Below, one piece after another: positions 51,670 to 61,221 of a stretch of DNA of 64,000 bases (positions are counted from its first letter, which is position 1; each line of letters starts with the position of its first letter). The translations under genes were made by a program, and so were the position numbers. The notes under the pieces were generated by a model, which searched no databases, had not been told where the DNA came from, and was given only the letters and a program-made list of their open reading frames with translations. Source of the DNA: Allopontixanthobacter sp041741895 (GTDB lineage: Bacteria; Pseudomonadota; Alphaproteobacteria; Sphingomonadales; Sphingomonadaceae); assembly GCA_041741895.1 (NCBI GenBank), contig JBGSJO010000042.1, positions 1-64,000 of the forward strand. Reading direction: 5' to 3'.

Positions 51670-52592
51670 GTGGGAAATCCTTGATAGGCCGCGACCCGGT
51701 CCACGACCAGGGCAGCGAACAGGGCGAACAGATAGACAATGCTGAAGGCGAACAGCCGTTTTTCCGGCTTCATCGAATCGCCATCTTCCGAAATCCGCGT
51801 GGCCACAGGCACGGACAACGCCAGAAAAGCGAGAGACAGGGCAATCGCGATGATCCCGTAAATCGCGCCGGTGCCGCCGATGAACCATGGCGCGCCAGCA
51901 ACGGGTACCAGCAACACCGAATAGGCCAGAATTTGTTTGCGCGTCGAAGCTTGCCCCCGCACCACCGGCATCATCGGGATGCCGACCTTGGCGTAATCGC
52001 TCTTGATAAACAGTGCGAGCGCCCAGAAATGCGGCGGCGTCCACATAAAGATGATCGCAAACAGCAGGACCGGCATCAGCGTGATGTCTCCGGTCACCGC
52101 GACCCATCCGATCATCGGTGGAAATGCCCCCGCACCGCCCCCGATAACAATATTCTGCGGCGTGCGCGGCTTCAGCCAGATGGTGTAGATGACCGCGTAA
52201 TAAATGATCGACACCAGCAGAATCGTCGCGGCTAGCCAGCCTACCGCCAGCCCCATCAACAGCACCGATCCGACCGACAGGGCAATCCCGAAATCGCGCG
52301 CATTGGTGGGGTTCATCCGGCCCGCAGGGATCGGGCGCGCCGCAGTGCGCTTCATGCCGGCATCCAGATCCGCTTCCCACCACTGGTTCAATGTCGCCGC
52401 CCCGCCAGCGCCCAGCGCAATACACAGGATTGCGGTAAACCCGATTACCGGATTGATCGAACCGGGCGCGGCAAGCAATCCGCACAGGCCGGTAAAGATC
52501 ACCAGGCTCATCACGCGCGGCTTGGTCAACGCGTAGAAATCACGCCAGTCGGTCGGCAGCGCCGGATTGTTGATGGGGGCGGCGGTGGTCAT
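51666..52592 (-). CDS. ctaB: Protohaem IX farnesyltransferase CtaB (haem o synthase)
   Basis: 308 residues, MTTAAPINNPALPTDWRDFY at the start, about nine helices. Prenyl-binding motif LNQWWEADLDAGMKRTAARP and KSDYAKVGIPMMPVV. It supplies haem o, the precursor of haem a of the oxidase encoded beside it. A GTG at 52616 is a possible earlier start directly after AAGGA. Confidence 0.95.
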   Translation of the reverse strand: MTTAAPINNPALPTDWRDFYALTKPRVMSLVIFTGLCGLLAAPGSINPVIGFTAILCIALGAGGAATLNQWWEADLDAGMKRTAARPIPAGRMNPTNARDFGIALSVGSVLLMGLAVGWLAATILLVSIIYYAVIYTIWLKPRTPQNIVIGGGAGAFPPMIGWVAVTGDITLMPVLLFAIIFMWTPPHFWALALFIKSDYAKVGIPMMPVVRGQASTRKQILAYSVLLVPVAGAPWFIGGTGAIYGIIAIALSLAFLALSVPVATRISEDGDSMKPEKRLFAFSIVYLFALFAALVVDRVAAYQGFPT

Positions 52593-52726
52593 CTGTGTCG
52601 CAGCCTTGCGGCTCACTCCTTGGTTCTGGAAAGATGGGGGCGCACCGTATCCGGCACACCCCCACCCCTTTTATTCGCGGCCGCCCTTACGCCGGGCGAC
52701 AATTCGCTCAGTCAGCGCCCGGTCGC

Positions 52727-54433
52727 TCAGTCAGTTGCCGGGCGGTGATCGTGGTAATCGTGATGGTCCTCGATCACCGGCAGGGTTTCGAACTGGTGAT
52801 AGGGCGGCGGGCTGGACAGGGTCCATTCAAGCGTAGTCGCTCCTTCGCCCCATGGATTATCGCCCGCCTTCTTGCCCGCGATGAACGCATAGGCGACGTT
52901 GACGAAGAATATCCCCATGGACGCGGCCATGATGTAGTAGCCGTAGGACGAAACATTGTTCCAGTATGAAAACGCTTCCGGATAATCCGGAATTCGGCGC
53001 GGCATGCCGTCCATTCCCAGGAAATGTTGCGGAAAGAAGATTATGTTCACCCCGACGAAGAACACCCAGAAGTGCAGATGCGAAAGGAATTCGCTGTGCA
53101 TCTTGCCGCTCATCTTCGGGAACCAGTAATAAAAGCCTGCGAACAGGCTGAACACTGCGCCCATCGACAGCACGTAATGGAAATGCGCCACCACATAATA
53201 GGTGTCATGCAGCACATCGTCGACGCCGCCATTGGCCAGGACCACGCCGGTCACGCCGCCAACGGTGAACAGGAAAATGAAACCCATCGCCCACACCAGC
53301 GGTGATTTGAATTCCAGGCTGCCGCCCCACATGGTGGCAATCCAGCTGAAGATTTTCACGCCGGTTGGAACTGCGATCACCATGGTCGCCGCAGTGAAAT
53401 ACATCTTCGTATTCACGTCGAGACCGGTGGTATACATGTGGTGCGCCCACACCACGAAGCCGACCACGCCAATCGCGACCATGGCATAGGCCATGCCGAG
53501 ATAACCAAACACTGGCTTCTTGGAGAAGGTCGCGACAATCTGGCTGACCATACCAAAGCCCGGCAGGATCATGATGTACACTTCGGGATGGCCGAAGAAC
53601 CAGAACAGATGCTGGTATAGCACCGGATCGCCGCCACCGGCGGGATCGAAGAAAGTGGTACCGAAATTGCGGTCGGTCAGCAGCATGGTGATGGCAGCTG
53701 CCAGAACCGGCAGCGCCAGAAGCAGCAGAAATGCAGTGACCAACACCGACCATACGAACAGCGGCATCTTGTGCAGGGTCATCCCCGGCGCACGCATGTT
53801 GAAGATAGTGGTGATGAAGTTGATCGCGCCCATGATGGACGCCGCGCCCGCAAGGTGGAGCGAGAAGATCGCGAAATCGACTGCCGGGCCGGTACTGCCC
53901 GTGGTCGAAAGCGGCGCGTAGGCGGTCCAGCCGATCCCTGCGCCCAGCCCAGTGCCGCCCGGAACGAAGGTAGAGAACATGAGGCTGGAGAAACCAGCCA
54001 CAGTCAGCCAGAACGAGATATTGTTCATCCGCGGAAACGCCATGTCCGGCGCGCCGATCATCAGCGGGACGAACCAGTTGCCGAAACCGCCGATCATCGC
54101 GGGCATGACCATGAAGAACACCATAATCAGGCCATGCGCGGTGATCAGCACGTTCCACATGTGCAGATTGGCATCGAAGCTGGCTTCCCCGCCCATCAAG
54201 CTGACCCAATAGCCGAGATATTGAATGCCCGGCGCGGCCAGTTCCATGCGCATGATGCCGGAAATGAACCCGCCGATGATGCCCGCACAAATCGCAAAGA
54301 TCAGATACAGCGTACCGATGTCCTTGTGATTGGTGGACATGAACCAGCGCGCAAAAAACGCCGGCTTGTGATCGGCGTCATGATGCCCGTGATCTTCGGT
54401 GTGAGCCTGGAACTGATCGGCGGTGGTTGCCAT
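52727..54433 (-). CDS. ctaD: Cytochrome c oxidase subunit I (aa3 type)
   Basis: 568 residues with 12 helices. Haem a/a3 and Cu(B) ligands: NVLITAHGLIM, WFFGHPEVYIMILPGFG (His-Tyr cross-link), VWAHHMYTTG and YYVVAHFHYVLSMG. DPAGGGDPVLYQHLFW is typical of A-family oxidases. I chose MATTADQFQAHTEDHGHHD over the longer frame. It follows ctaC closely. Confidence 0.97.
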   Translation of the reverse strand: MATTADQFQAHTEDHGHHDADHKPAFFARWFMSTNHKDIGTLYLIFAICAGIIGGFISGIMRMELAAPGIQYLGYWVSLMGGEASFDANLHMWNVLITAHGLIMVFFMVMPAMIGGFGNWFVPLMIGAPDMAFPRMNNISFWLTVAGFSSLMFSTFVPGGTGLGAGIGWTAYAPLSTTGSTGPAVDFAIFSLHLAGAASIMGAINFITTIFNMRAPGMTLHKMPLFVWSVLVTAFLLLLALPVLAAAITMLLTDRNFGTTFFDPAGGGDPVLYQHLFWFFGHPEVYIMILPGFGMVSQIVATFSKKPVFGYLGMAYAMVAIGVVGFVVWAHHMYTTGLDVNTKMYFTAATMVIAVPTGVKIFSWIATMWGGSLEFKSPLVWAMGFIFLFTVGGVTGVVLANGGVDDVLHDTYYVVAHFHYVLSMGAVFSLFAGFYYWFPKMSGKMHSEFLSHLHFWVFFVGVNIIFFPQHFLGMDGMPRRIPDYPEAFSYWNNVSSYGYYIMAASMGIFFVNVAYAFIAGKKAGDNPWGEGATTLEWTLSSPPPYHQFETLPVIEDHHDYHDHRPATD

Positions 54434-54484
54434 GATGTGCCTCTTAACCTTCAAATAATCGTGTGACGAACACTGGCGTCGAAT

Positions 54485-55516
54485 TTAGCTTACGGCCGCT
54501 TGCGGAGCGGTTTCTTCTGTAGCGGCAGGCGCTGCGGTTTCTTCGACCGCATCACCGGCCACGGTGCCGCCCTGTTCGCGAACCCATGCTTCCCATTCGG
54601 CGCGGGGCAATGCCTCAACTGCGATGGGCATGTATCCATGGCGTGCACCGCACAGTTCCGAACATTGGCCGTAATAGATACCAGGTTCCTTGATCGTCAG
54701 CAGGCGTTCGTTGAGGCGGCCGGGGACCGCGTCGAGTTTGAACCACAGCGACGGAACGGCAAAGGCGTGGATCACGTCCGCAGCAGTCGTCTGCAAACGG
54801 ATTGGCGTGTTGGCGGGCACGACCATGCGGTTGTCCACTGCCAGCAAGGCCGGTTCGCCATTGGCGATCGCGTCTTCCTTAGTGAGCATGTTCGAAATAA
54901 TTTCGAACCCGCCATTGTCTGGATAGGTATAGCCCCAATACCACTGGTATCCGGTCGCCTTGATCGTAACGGCGTCGGCGGGCGGCGATTCATACTGGCG
55001 CGCCAGCAGGGTGATCGAAGGAACCGCGATAACCACCAGGATCAACACCGGAATGACGGTCCAGACCACTTCGATGAAAGTGTTGTGCGTGGTTTTCGAT
55101 GCGACCTTGTTGGACCGGCGGTTGAACTTGACCACAACCCACAGCAACAGGCCAAGAACGAACAGGCTGATTACCGTAATGACCGGCAAGAGAATCGCGT
55201 CATGCATCCACAAGGCAAATGCACCGTCTTCGGTATATTGTTCCTGGAAAGTGATTCCCTTATCGACCGGCTGCCCCTTGATCATGTCGGTGCCGAGCGG
55301 TTTGTAAGCACCCTCAGCCGGCGCAGCGATCACTGCCGCATCCGCAGCAGGCGCCGGGTCAATGACAGGCGCTGCAGCCACTGGTGGCAAGGGTACCGTA
55401 ACGTCCGCAGCAACATCCTGGGCCAACACAGCTTGCGGCGCGAACGCCAATGTCGCTACCGCAGCAAGGGTGGTAACCATTGTCAGAGCCCGCTTGGGCA
55501 AAGTACCGAAATTCAT
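54485..55516 (-). CDS. ctaC: Cytochrome c oxidase subunit II
   Basis: 343 residues from MNFGTLPKRALTMVTTLAAV (signal peptide). Two helices in the middle, then the Cu(A) domain: TGYQWYWGYTYPD, HAFAVPSLWFKLDAVPGR, and CSELCGARHGYMP with the paired Cys, His and Met. An Ala/Pro-rich linker lies at each end. It is the first gene of the oxidase operon. No haem c motif CxxCH is fused, so it is a plain aa3-type subunit II. Confidence 0.96.
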   Translation of the reverse strand: MNFGTLPKRALTMVTTLAAVATLAFAPQAVLAQDVAADVTVPLPPVAAAPVIDPAPAADAAVIAAPAEGAYKPLGTDMIKGQPVDKGITFQEQYTEDGAFALWMHDAILLPVITVISLFVLGLLLWVVVKFNRRSNKVASKTTHNTFIEVVWTVIPVLILVVIAVPSITLLARQYESPPADAVTIKATGYQWYWGYTYPDNGGFEIISNMLTKEDAIANGEPALLAVDNRMVVPANTPIRLQTTAADVIHAFAVPSLWFKLDAVPGRLNERLLTIKEPGIYYGQCSELCGARHGYMPIAVEALPRAEWEAWVREQGGTVAGDAVEETAAPAATEETAPQAAVS

Positions 55517-55673
55517 CAATCCGACGCTTTCCGTTAAAATTTCAACCGACTGAAACAGCCATTCTTGGCCCCTGGGCGGACCGGTATCGTGCCGCCTATA
55601 CGCATGCTTGCCCCCACCCTCAAGCGCTTCTAGGAGAAATTTCCGCAACAGGGGTTGCTTGAAACCGAACGAC

Positions 55674-55687
55674 GCGCAAATTTGCGC
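55674..55687. promoter_or_regulatory. Palindrome GCGCAAATTTGCGC before pyrE
   Basis: A perfect 14-bp palindrome 22 bp upstream of the pyrE ATG, in the gap between divergent ctaC and pyrE. Its place is right for an operator or a hairpin in the pyrE leader. I know of no matching regulator. Confidence 0.4.
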
Positions 55688-55709
55688 ACAACATGGCTAG
55701 ATAAAATAT

Positions 55710-56288
55710 ATGACAGAAGAAGACGTTCTCTCCGAATTCCGGGCCAGCGAGGCACTGCTGGAAGGGCATTTCCAACTATCTTCTGGGCGCCACAGCGCGC
55801 ATTACCTTCAATGTGCTCGGGTGTTGATGGACCCGATGCGCGCCGGACGGCTGGCATCGGCCATCGCCGCTACGATGCCGCGCGAATTGCGCAGCGAGAT
55901 CGACAAGGTGGTATCCCCGGCAATGGGCGGGATCATCATTGGCCATGAAATGGGACGTGCCTTGGGCAAGGAAGCAATTTTTCTCGAGCGGCCGACTGGC
56001 ATTTTCGAATTTCGCCGGGGCTTTGATCTGAAACCCGGCGAAAAGGTGCTGCTGGTGGAAGACGTGGTGACCACCGGCCTGTCCTCCAAGGAAGCGATGG
56101 CCGCCGTGGCAGAAGCGGGCGGTGAAGTTCTGGCGCTGGCATCATTGGTGGACCGGACTGGTGATGACGTGACCTTCGATGTACCCTATTATCCGCTCGT
56201 CCGGATTGCCTTCCCCACTTATGCCGAGGACGAATTGCCCGCTAAACTGGCCGCAATCCCGGTGAACAAGCCGGGGAGCCGCAAGTAA
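55710..56288 (+). CDS. pyrE: Orotate phosphoribosyltransferase
   Basis: 192 residues. PRPP-binding loop VLLVEDVVTTGLSSKEAMAA and SPAMGGIIIGHEMGRALGKE. Transfers ribose phosphate to orotate in UMP synthesis, the step that follows PyrC-derived orotate. Its stop overlaps the pdxJ start by 1 nt. Confidence 0.95.
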   Translation: MTEEDVLSEFRASEALLEGHFQLSSGRHSAHYLQCARVLMDPMRAGRLASAIAATMPRELRSEIDKVVSPAMGGIIIGHEMGRALGKEAIFLERPTGIFEFRRGFDLKPGEKVLLVEDVVTTGLSSKEAMAAVAEAGGEVLALASLVDRTGDDVTFDVPYYPLVRIAFPTYAEDELPAKLAAIPVNKPGSRK

Positions 56289-57031
56289 TGGCCTTAGCCA
56301 GACAGTCGGGTCGCCTGCGTCTGGGGGTCAACATCGACCACGTCGCAACAATCCGGAATGCGCGCGGCGGGGACCATCCCGATCCAGTGCGCGCGGCGGA
56401 AATCGTTGCGGCTGTCGGCGGAGACGGGATTACCGCGCATCTGCGTGAAGACCGGCGGCACATTCGTGACGATGATTTGAAGCGCATCCAGGCTGCGACG
56501 GACTTGCCGTTAAATCTTGAAATGGCTGCAACCGAGGAAATGCTGCGAATTGCGCTGCGCCACAAACCCCATGCCGCCTGCATCGTGCCGGAAAACCGCG
56601 AGGAGCGCACGACCGAGGGCGGACTAGACGCGGCGGGCCTGCACAACCGGCTGGCCCCCATGGTGACTCGCCTGATCGAGGCGGACATCCGCGTCAGCCT
56701 GTTCATCGAAGCCGATCCGCGTCAGTTGGAGGCCGCGATGCGGCTCGGCGCGCAGGTCGTAGAATTCCATACCGGCGAATATGCCCATGCCGCTGGAGAA
56801 AAGCGCGAAGCGGAGCTGCGGCGCATTTCCGACATGGCCGCGCTGGCAGTGAAGAACGGGATCGAGCCGCACGCGGGCCACGGGCTGACCTATGAAAATG
56901 TCCAGCCGATCGCCGCGATCCCCCATTTGGCCGAACTCAATATCGGCCATTATCTGGTCGGCGAGGCAGTGTTCGTAGGCCTGGAGGCAGCCGTACGCCG
57001 GATGCGCGAATTGATGGACGACGCCAGATGA
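56288..57031 (+). CDS. pdxJ: Pyridoxine 5'-phosphate synthase
   Basis: 247 residues: LGVNIDHVATIRNARGGDHP, DGITAHLREDRRHIRDDDL, and NIGHYLVGEAVFVGLEAAVR. Ring-closing enzyme of the deoxyxylulose-5-phosphate vitamin B6 pathway. Standard length. Second gene of the pyrE operon. Confidence 0.96.
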   Translation: MALARQSGRLRLGVNIDHVATIRNARGGDHPDPVRAAEIVAAVGGDGITAHLREDRRHIRDDDLKRIQAATDLPLNLEMAATEEMLRIALRHKPHAACIVPENREERTTEGGLDAAGLHNRLAPMVTRLIEADIRVSLFIEADPRQLEAAMRLGAQVVEFHTGEYAHAAGEKREAELRRISDMAALAVKNGIEPHAGHGLTYENVQPIAAIPHLAELNIGHYLVGEAVFVGLEAAVRRMRELMDDAR

Positions 57032-57041
57032 GTGCCTTGCG

Positions 57042-57443
57042 ATGATTATCGGTCTCGGCAGTGATCTGTGCAATATCGAGCGTATCCAGAAGGCGCTCGA
57101 CCGGCATGGTACGCGATTTGAAAACCGCAGCTTTACCGAAATCGAGCGTGCCAAGGCGGCCAAGCGCCCGTTCACCCGCGCGGGAACCTACGCCAAACGC
57201 TTCGCCGCCAAGGAGGCTTTTTCGAAAGCGGTCGGCACCGGATTCTATCGCGGTGTCTATATGAAGGACATCGGCGTGGTAAATGCCCCCTCGGGCGCCC
57301 CCACCCTGGCGTTGACCAATGGCGCAGCAAAGCGGCTTGCGGAACTGACGCCAGCGGGCCATGAGGCAGTCATTCATCTGACCCTAACCGACGATCATCC
57401 ATGGGCGCAGGCCTTCGTGATCATCGAAGCGGTTCCGCGTTAA
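57042..57443 (+). CDS. acpS: Holo-acyl-carrier-protein synthase
   Basis: 133 residues: GLGSDLCNIERIQKALDRHG with the magnesium Asp and FAAKEAFSKAVGTG with catalytic Glu and Lys. It loads phosphopantetheine onto ACP. Ten bases from pdxJ, with which it is conserved in proteobacteria. Confidence 0.95.
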   Translation: MIIGLGSDLCNIERIQKALDRHGTRFENRSFTEIERAKAAKRPFTRAGTYAKRFAAKEAFSKAVGTGFYRGVYMKDIGVVNAPSGAPTLALTNGAAKRLAELTPAGHEAVIHLTLTDDHPWAQAFVIIEAVPR

Positions 57444-57456
57444 ATTCAGGCACATC

Positions 57457-58395
57457 ATGACTACTGGTAGCAACACAGTGACGAACGAACTCAAGAACAA
57501 GAATTTGCGCGCGGATGGCGATGAAAGCGAGAAAGTAAACTGGCTCGCCGAATTGCGCGGTCTTGCGCTGATGTTGCTGGCGGTGCTGGTGTTCCATACG
57601 TTTGTGGCCAAGCCGTTCTATATCCCCTCGCCCAGCATGATGCCGAATCTGCTGGAAGGTGACCGGTTGGTGGTCAGCAAATATCCCTACGGCTGGTCAT
57701 GGGTTTCCGCATCGTTCCATGTATTGCCGCGCAGCAAGACGCGCATCTGGCCCGCGACGCCGGAATATGGCGATATCGTGGTGCCGGTCCCGCCGCATCA
57801 CGATGTCGATTACATCAAGCGGGTGGTAGGTCTGCCAGGTGACCGGTTGTCAGTGGTCGGTGGGCAGATCATCCTGAACGGGGTTCCGGTGCCGCAAGCG
57901 GTCGAACCGGCCATCCATATCCCGATCGATCCGAACAACACCTGCGACGAATTCGATTATCCGGGCATGGCTATCACCAGACAGTCGGGCGAAAGGGTCT
58001 GCGAAATGCCGACCTACCGTGAAACACTGCCCAACGGCGCGACCTATCTGATCATCGATCACAGGCGCCAGGCGCTGGATGATTACCCTGAAATCACCAT
58101 TCCGGCAGGCCACGTCTTCCTGATGGGTGACAACCGCGATCATTCGTCTGACAGCCGCGCCCCGGCGGCCCCTGCCGATCTGCCGGAAAGCACCGGATTA
58201 GGCGGCCCGGTGCCCCTTGAAAATATTGGCGGGCGCGCCGAATTCATCACCTTCTCGCTCGACGGCACCACGACCTGGAACCCGATCAGCTGGTGGACAT
58301 CGCTCCGCGGCGACCGTGCGTGGACCACGCTGCGCCCGGCGAAGGCAAGGGTAGCAAGCGCAGGCTCCGCATCATCGGAAAACAATGATGAGTGA
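57457..58395 (+). CDS. lepB: Signal peptidase I
   Basis: 312 residues, one N-terminal helix (LALMLLAVLVFHTFVAKPFY). Catalytic Ser in YIPSPSMMPNLLEGDR and Lys in DYIKRVVGLPGDRLSV; box E is LMGDNRDHSSDSR. It cleaves Sec/Tat preproteins such as CopA or RcnB here. It overlaps the next gene by 11 nt. Confidence 0.95.
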   Translation: MTTGSNTVTNELKNKNLRADGDESEKVNWLAELRGLALMLLAVLVFHTFVAKPFYIPSPSMMPNLLEGDRLVVSKYPYGWSWVSASFHVLPRSKTRIWPATPEYGDIVVPVPPHHDVDYIKRVVGLPGDRLSVVGGQIILNGVPVPQAVEPAIHIPIDPNNTCDEFDYPGMAITRQSGERVCEMPTYRETLPNGATYLIIDHRRQALDDYPEITIPAGHVFLMGDNRDHSSDSRAPAAPADLPESTGLGGPVPLENIGGRAEFITFSLDGTTTWNPISWWTSLRGDRAWTTLRPAKARVASAGSASSENNDE

Positions 58396-59491
58396 TAACG
58401 ACAAACCGGCATCTGCGGGTTCCGTGCATAATATGGGCTCCAGCCCTACGCGCATTTCCGATGTGCAGCTTCGTTTCGAGGCGAAACGGGCGTTTGTCTG
58501 GACCGCAGTGGTCGGGCTGACCATTCTGGCGGTTTACATTTCGCAATCACTATTGGTCATTTTCGGCGCAATGGTGTTCGCTTCCATGATTGACGGCGGT
58601 GCCCGCCTGCTGGGCCGTGCGCTCAAGATCGGCCGCATCTGGCGCGTCGGGATCATTCTGGTGCTGACCGTGGCATTCTTCTATTGGCTGGCCACCTTTG
58701 CCGGCACGCAAATCTCCCGCGAAGCCGCTCAATTGCCGCAAATCATCGAGGCACAGATCGGCCAGGCCATCATCTGGCTCGATGCGCAGGGCTTCGCGAT
58801 CAAGCAGGACGACATCCAGAATCTGGTCGGCAATCTGATGAGCGGGGTGGGCACCGTCACCCGGGCCATCGGCGGGATCTTCGGAGGCCTGACCACCCTG
58901 TTGCTGATCGTCATCATCGGGATCTACATCGCGGTGGAGCCAGACCTTTACGAACGCGGTGTTGCGTGGATGCTGCCCAACCAGAAGCGTTCGGACTTTT
59001 ATATCACGGCATCCAAAATGGGCTATGCAATGCGCCGGTTGATGGCCGGGCGGCTGGTCGGAATGGTATTCGAAGGCGTCTTCACCTGGGCAATGCTGGC
59101 TTTCTATGGCGTGCCAATGGCTGCGTTGCTGGGCATACTAACTGGTTTGCTGGCCTTCGTACCCAATCTCGGGGCACTCGTTTCGGGTGTATTGATGGTT
59201 CTCGTCGGATTTTCCGGCGGAACGGAAATGGGTCTCTACACCATCTGCGTCTATTTTCTGGTCCAGACCTTGGATGGCTATGTGATCATTCCGCTGATCG
59301 CCAAGAAAACTGTCGATCTGGCACCGGCACTGGTATTGGCTGCGCAGCTGATCATGGGAATATTGTTCGGCATTCTCGGATTGTTCCTGGCCGATCCGAT
59401 GCTCGCCATGATCAAGGTGATGCTGGAACGGCGATCCGAACAGAACGATCAAGCCGCAAACGAAGGGGAGATGATAGCCGATGGTACGTAA
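58385..59491 (+). CDS. AI-2E family transporter
   Basis: 368 residues with seven to eight helices: TILAVYISQSLLVIFGAMVF, LTTLLLIVIIGIYIAVEPDL, MLAFYGVPMAALLGILTGLL, and LDGYVIIPLIAKKTVDLAPA. The family (formerly UPF0118) includes TqsA but many members are Na+/H+ antiporters or of unknown role; quorum export is unproven. Start could be the second ATG at 58388. Overlaps lepB and the next gene. Confidence 0.87.
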   Translation: MMSDNDKPASAGSVHNMGSSPTRISDVQLRFEAKRAFVWTAVVGLTILAVYISQSLLVIFGAMVFASMIDGGARLLGRALKIGRIWRVGIILVLTVAFFYWLATFAGTQISREAAQLPQIIEAQIGQAIIWLDAQGFAIKQDDIQNLVGNLMSGVGTVTRAIGGIFGGLTTLLLIVIIGIYIAVEPDLYERGVAWMLPNQKRSDFYITASKMGYAMRRLMAGRLVGMVFEGVFTWAMLAFYGVPMAALLGILTGLLAFVPNLGALVSGVLMVLVGFSGGTEMGLYTICVYFLVQTLDGYVIIPLIAKKTVDLAPALVLAAQLIMGILFGILGLFLADPMLAMIKVMLERRSEQNDQAANEGEMIADGT

Positions 59492-60617
59492 ATTCCTCTA
59501 TTTTGTCGCGGCGATCATCATTCTGGTGATCGCAGGCGGATTTGCTCTCATCATCTGGTCGAGCGAGTTGACCCGCATGGCGATGGTGCCCCGAGCCGAA
59601 TTCGTGGAGCAGCAGCCTTTCGACCAGAACGCCTATCTCGATCCGGACATGTGGTATTCGCGCCCGGGGATCGGGATGGACGATCCGGCCAGATGGCAAC
59701 CCGCCACCCGCGGCGCCCAGCGCACCCTTCCGGCCGCCACAATTTCTGGACAGAATTATGCGGTGTTCTTCATCCATCCGACCAGCTTTATCGACCGGAC
59801 CCAATGGAATGCCCCGCTGGATGATGCGGATTCGCAGCGCATCGCCAGGGTGTACCTGCGCGGAATGGCCAGCCCGTTCAATCAGGCGAGCGAAATCTGG
59901 GCACCCAAATATCGTCAGGCTACATTCGGCGCGTTCCTGACCGATTCTCCCGAGGCAAAGGCAGCGCTCAAAGCCGCCTATACCGATGTGAAACAGGCAT
60001 TTGCCGTGTTCACCGCCAGCGTCGATCCCGACACGCCGATCGTGCTTGCGGGCCACAGCCAGGGGGCGCTGCACCTGCTGCAATTGCTACGCGAGGAAGT
60101 GGCCGGGAAAGATATCGCAACGCGCATTGCGGCGATTTATGCGATTGGCTGGCCGATTTCGGTCAACCACGACCTGCCCGCACTGGGCTTTCCTGCCTGT
60201 GCAACGAGCAACCAGCCAGCCTGCGTCATGAGCTGGTCCAGCTTCGCCGAACCCGCCGATCCATCGCAGGTGATGGAAAGTTACAGCCAGTCGGTCGGTT
60301 TCGACGGAACCTTGCGCGGGAACAGCAAAATTCTCTGCACCAATCCGCTGACCGGCGGGATCGGCGGCGTTGCGGTTGCCGCCAGGAACCTGGGCACACT
60401 GGTGCCCGACGAAACCATGTCCAACGGCGAATTGGTTCCGGGCGCGGTCCCTGCGCGCTGTTCCGGCGAGGGCCTGCTGCTGATCGGCGATCCGCCACAG
60501 ATGGGCAGCGCGGTGCTGCCGGGTAACAATTACCATGTGTATGATATTCCCCTGTTCTGGAAAAACCTCCAACAGAATGTCGCGGACCGGGTGGCTGCAT
60601 GGAAAACAGCGCAATAA
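59481..60617 (+). CDS. DUF3089 alpha/beta hydrolase, membrane-anchored
   Basis: 378 residues. N-terminal helix (FLYFVAAIIILVIAGGFALI) anchors it. AVFFIHPTSFIDRTQWN, nucleophile elbow VLAGHSQGALHLLQLL and a C-terminal NNYHVYDIPLFWKNLQQNVA with candidate His. DUF3089 is an uncharacterised lipase-like family. It overlaps the AI-2E gene by 11 nt and the ruvX frame by 19 nt. Confidence 0.83.
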   Translation: MVRKFLYFVAAIIILVIAGGFALIIWSSELTRMAMVPRAEFVEQQPFDQNAYLDPDMWYSRPGIGMDDPARWQPATRGAQRTLPAATISGQNYAVFFIHPTSFIDRTQWNAPLDDADSQRIARVYLRGMASPFNQASEIWAPKYRQATFGAFLTDSPEAKAALKAAYTDVKQAFAVFTASVDPDTPIVLAGHSQGALHLLQLLREEVAGKDIATRIAAIYAIGWPISVNHDLPALGFPACATSNQPACVMSWSSFAEPADPSQVMESYSQSVGFDGTLRGNSKILCTNPLTGGIGGVAVAARNLGTLVPDETMSNGELVPGAVPARCSGEGLLLIGDPPQMGSAVLPGNNYHVYDIPLFWKNLQQNVADRVAAWKTAQ

Positions 60618-61084
60618 TCACCGACAGCGCGCGGGATTTTGCCGATGCATTCCCCGATGGCGGCGCGTTGCTGGCGATCGATCTGGGGACCAAGACACTC
60701 GGCACCGCCACCTGCGATGCCGGATGGCAATTCGCAACTGCGGGCAAGACCCTGCCCCGCGGCAAATTCGGGCGCGACCGGGAAGCCTTTGCCGCGCTGA
60801 TTGGCGAACGCCTCGTTAAGGGGCTGGTGATCGGCCTGCCGCGCAACATGGACGGCAGCGAAGGGCCGCGCGCGCAGGCCAGCCGCGCCTATGCCCGCAA
60901 CATGGCCGAGGCGTTTGAATTGCCGGTACTGCTGTGGGACGAACGATGGTCCACTGCCAGCGCGGAAAGTGCGATGATCGGGCAGGATTTCAGCCGCAGG
61001 AAGCGCGCCGAACGGATCGACAGCCACGCAGCCGCAATCTTCTTGCAAGGTGCCATCGATGCGATGGCAGGCGGCATAATCTAG
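60599..61084 (+). CDS. ruvX: YqgF/RuvX Holliday-junction resolvase
   Basis: 161 residues of RNase H fold: LLAIDLGTKTLGTATCDAGW, LVIGLPRNMDGSEGPRAQAS, WDERWSTASAESAM and RIDSHAAAIFLQGAID with the carboxylates. Needed for 16S rRNA 5'-end processing in E. coli. The start overlaps DUF3089 in another frame; homology begins close to GGALLAIDLG, so a later start is possible. Confidence 0.9.
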   Translation: MENSAIITDSARDFADAFPDGGALLAIDLGTKTLGTATCDAGWQFATAGKTLPRGKFGRDREAFAALIGERLVKGLVIGLPRNMDGSEGPRAQASRAYARNMAEAFELPVLLWDERWSTASAESAMIGQDFSRRKRAERIDSHAAAIFLQGAIDAMAGGII

Positions 61085-61221
61085 GCGGTTCTTCGCCGAG
61101 CCTTTGCGGACGATGACGTCTACCAGGCTGTAAATTTCCTGTGCCCAACGGTGCATCACGCGGGCCCGGGCCGTGAAATTAAAACATTGAAAAGCCTTGG
61201 GCCAATTGTCAGAGCATCCCC

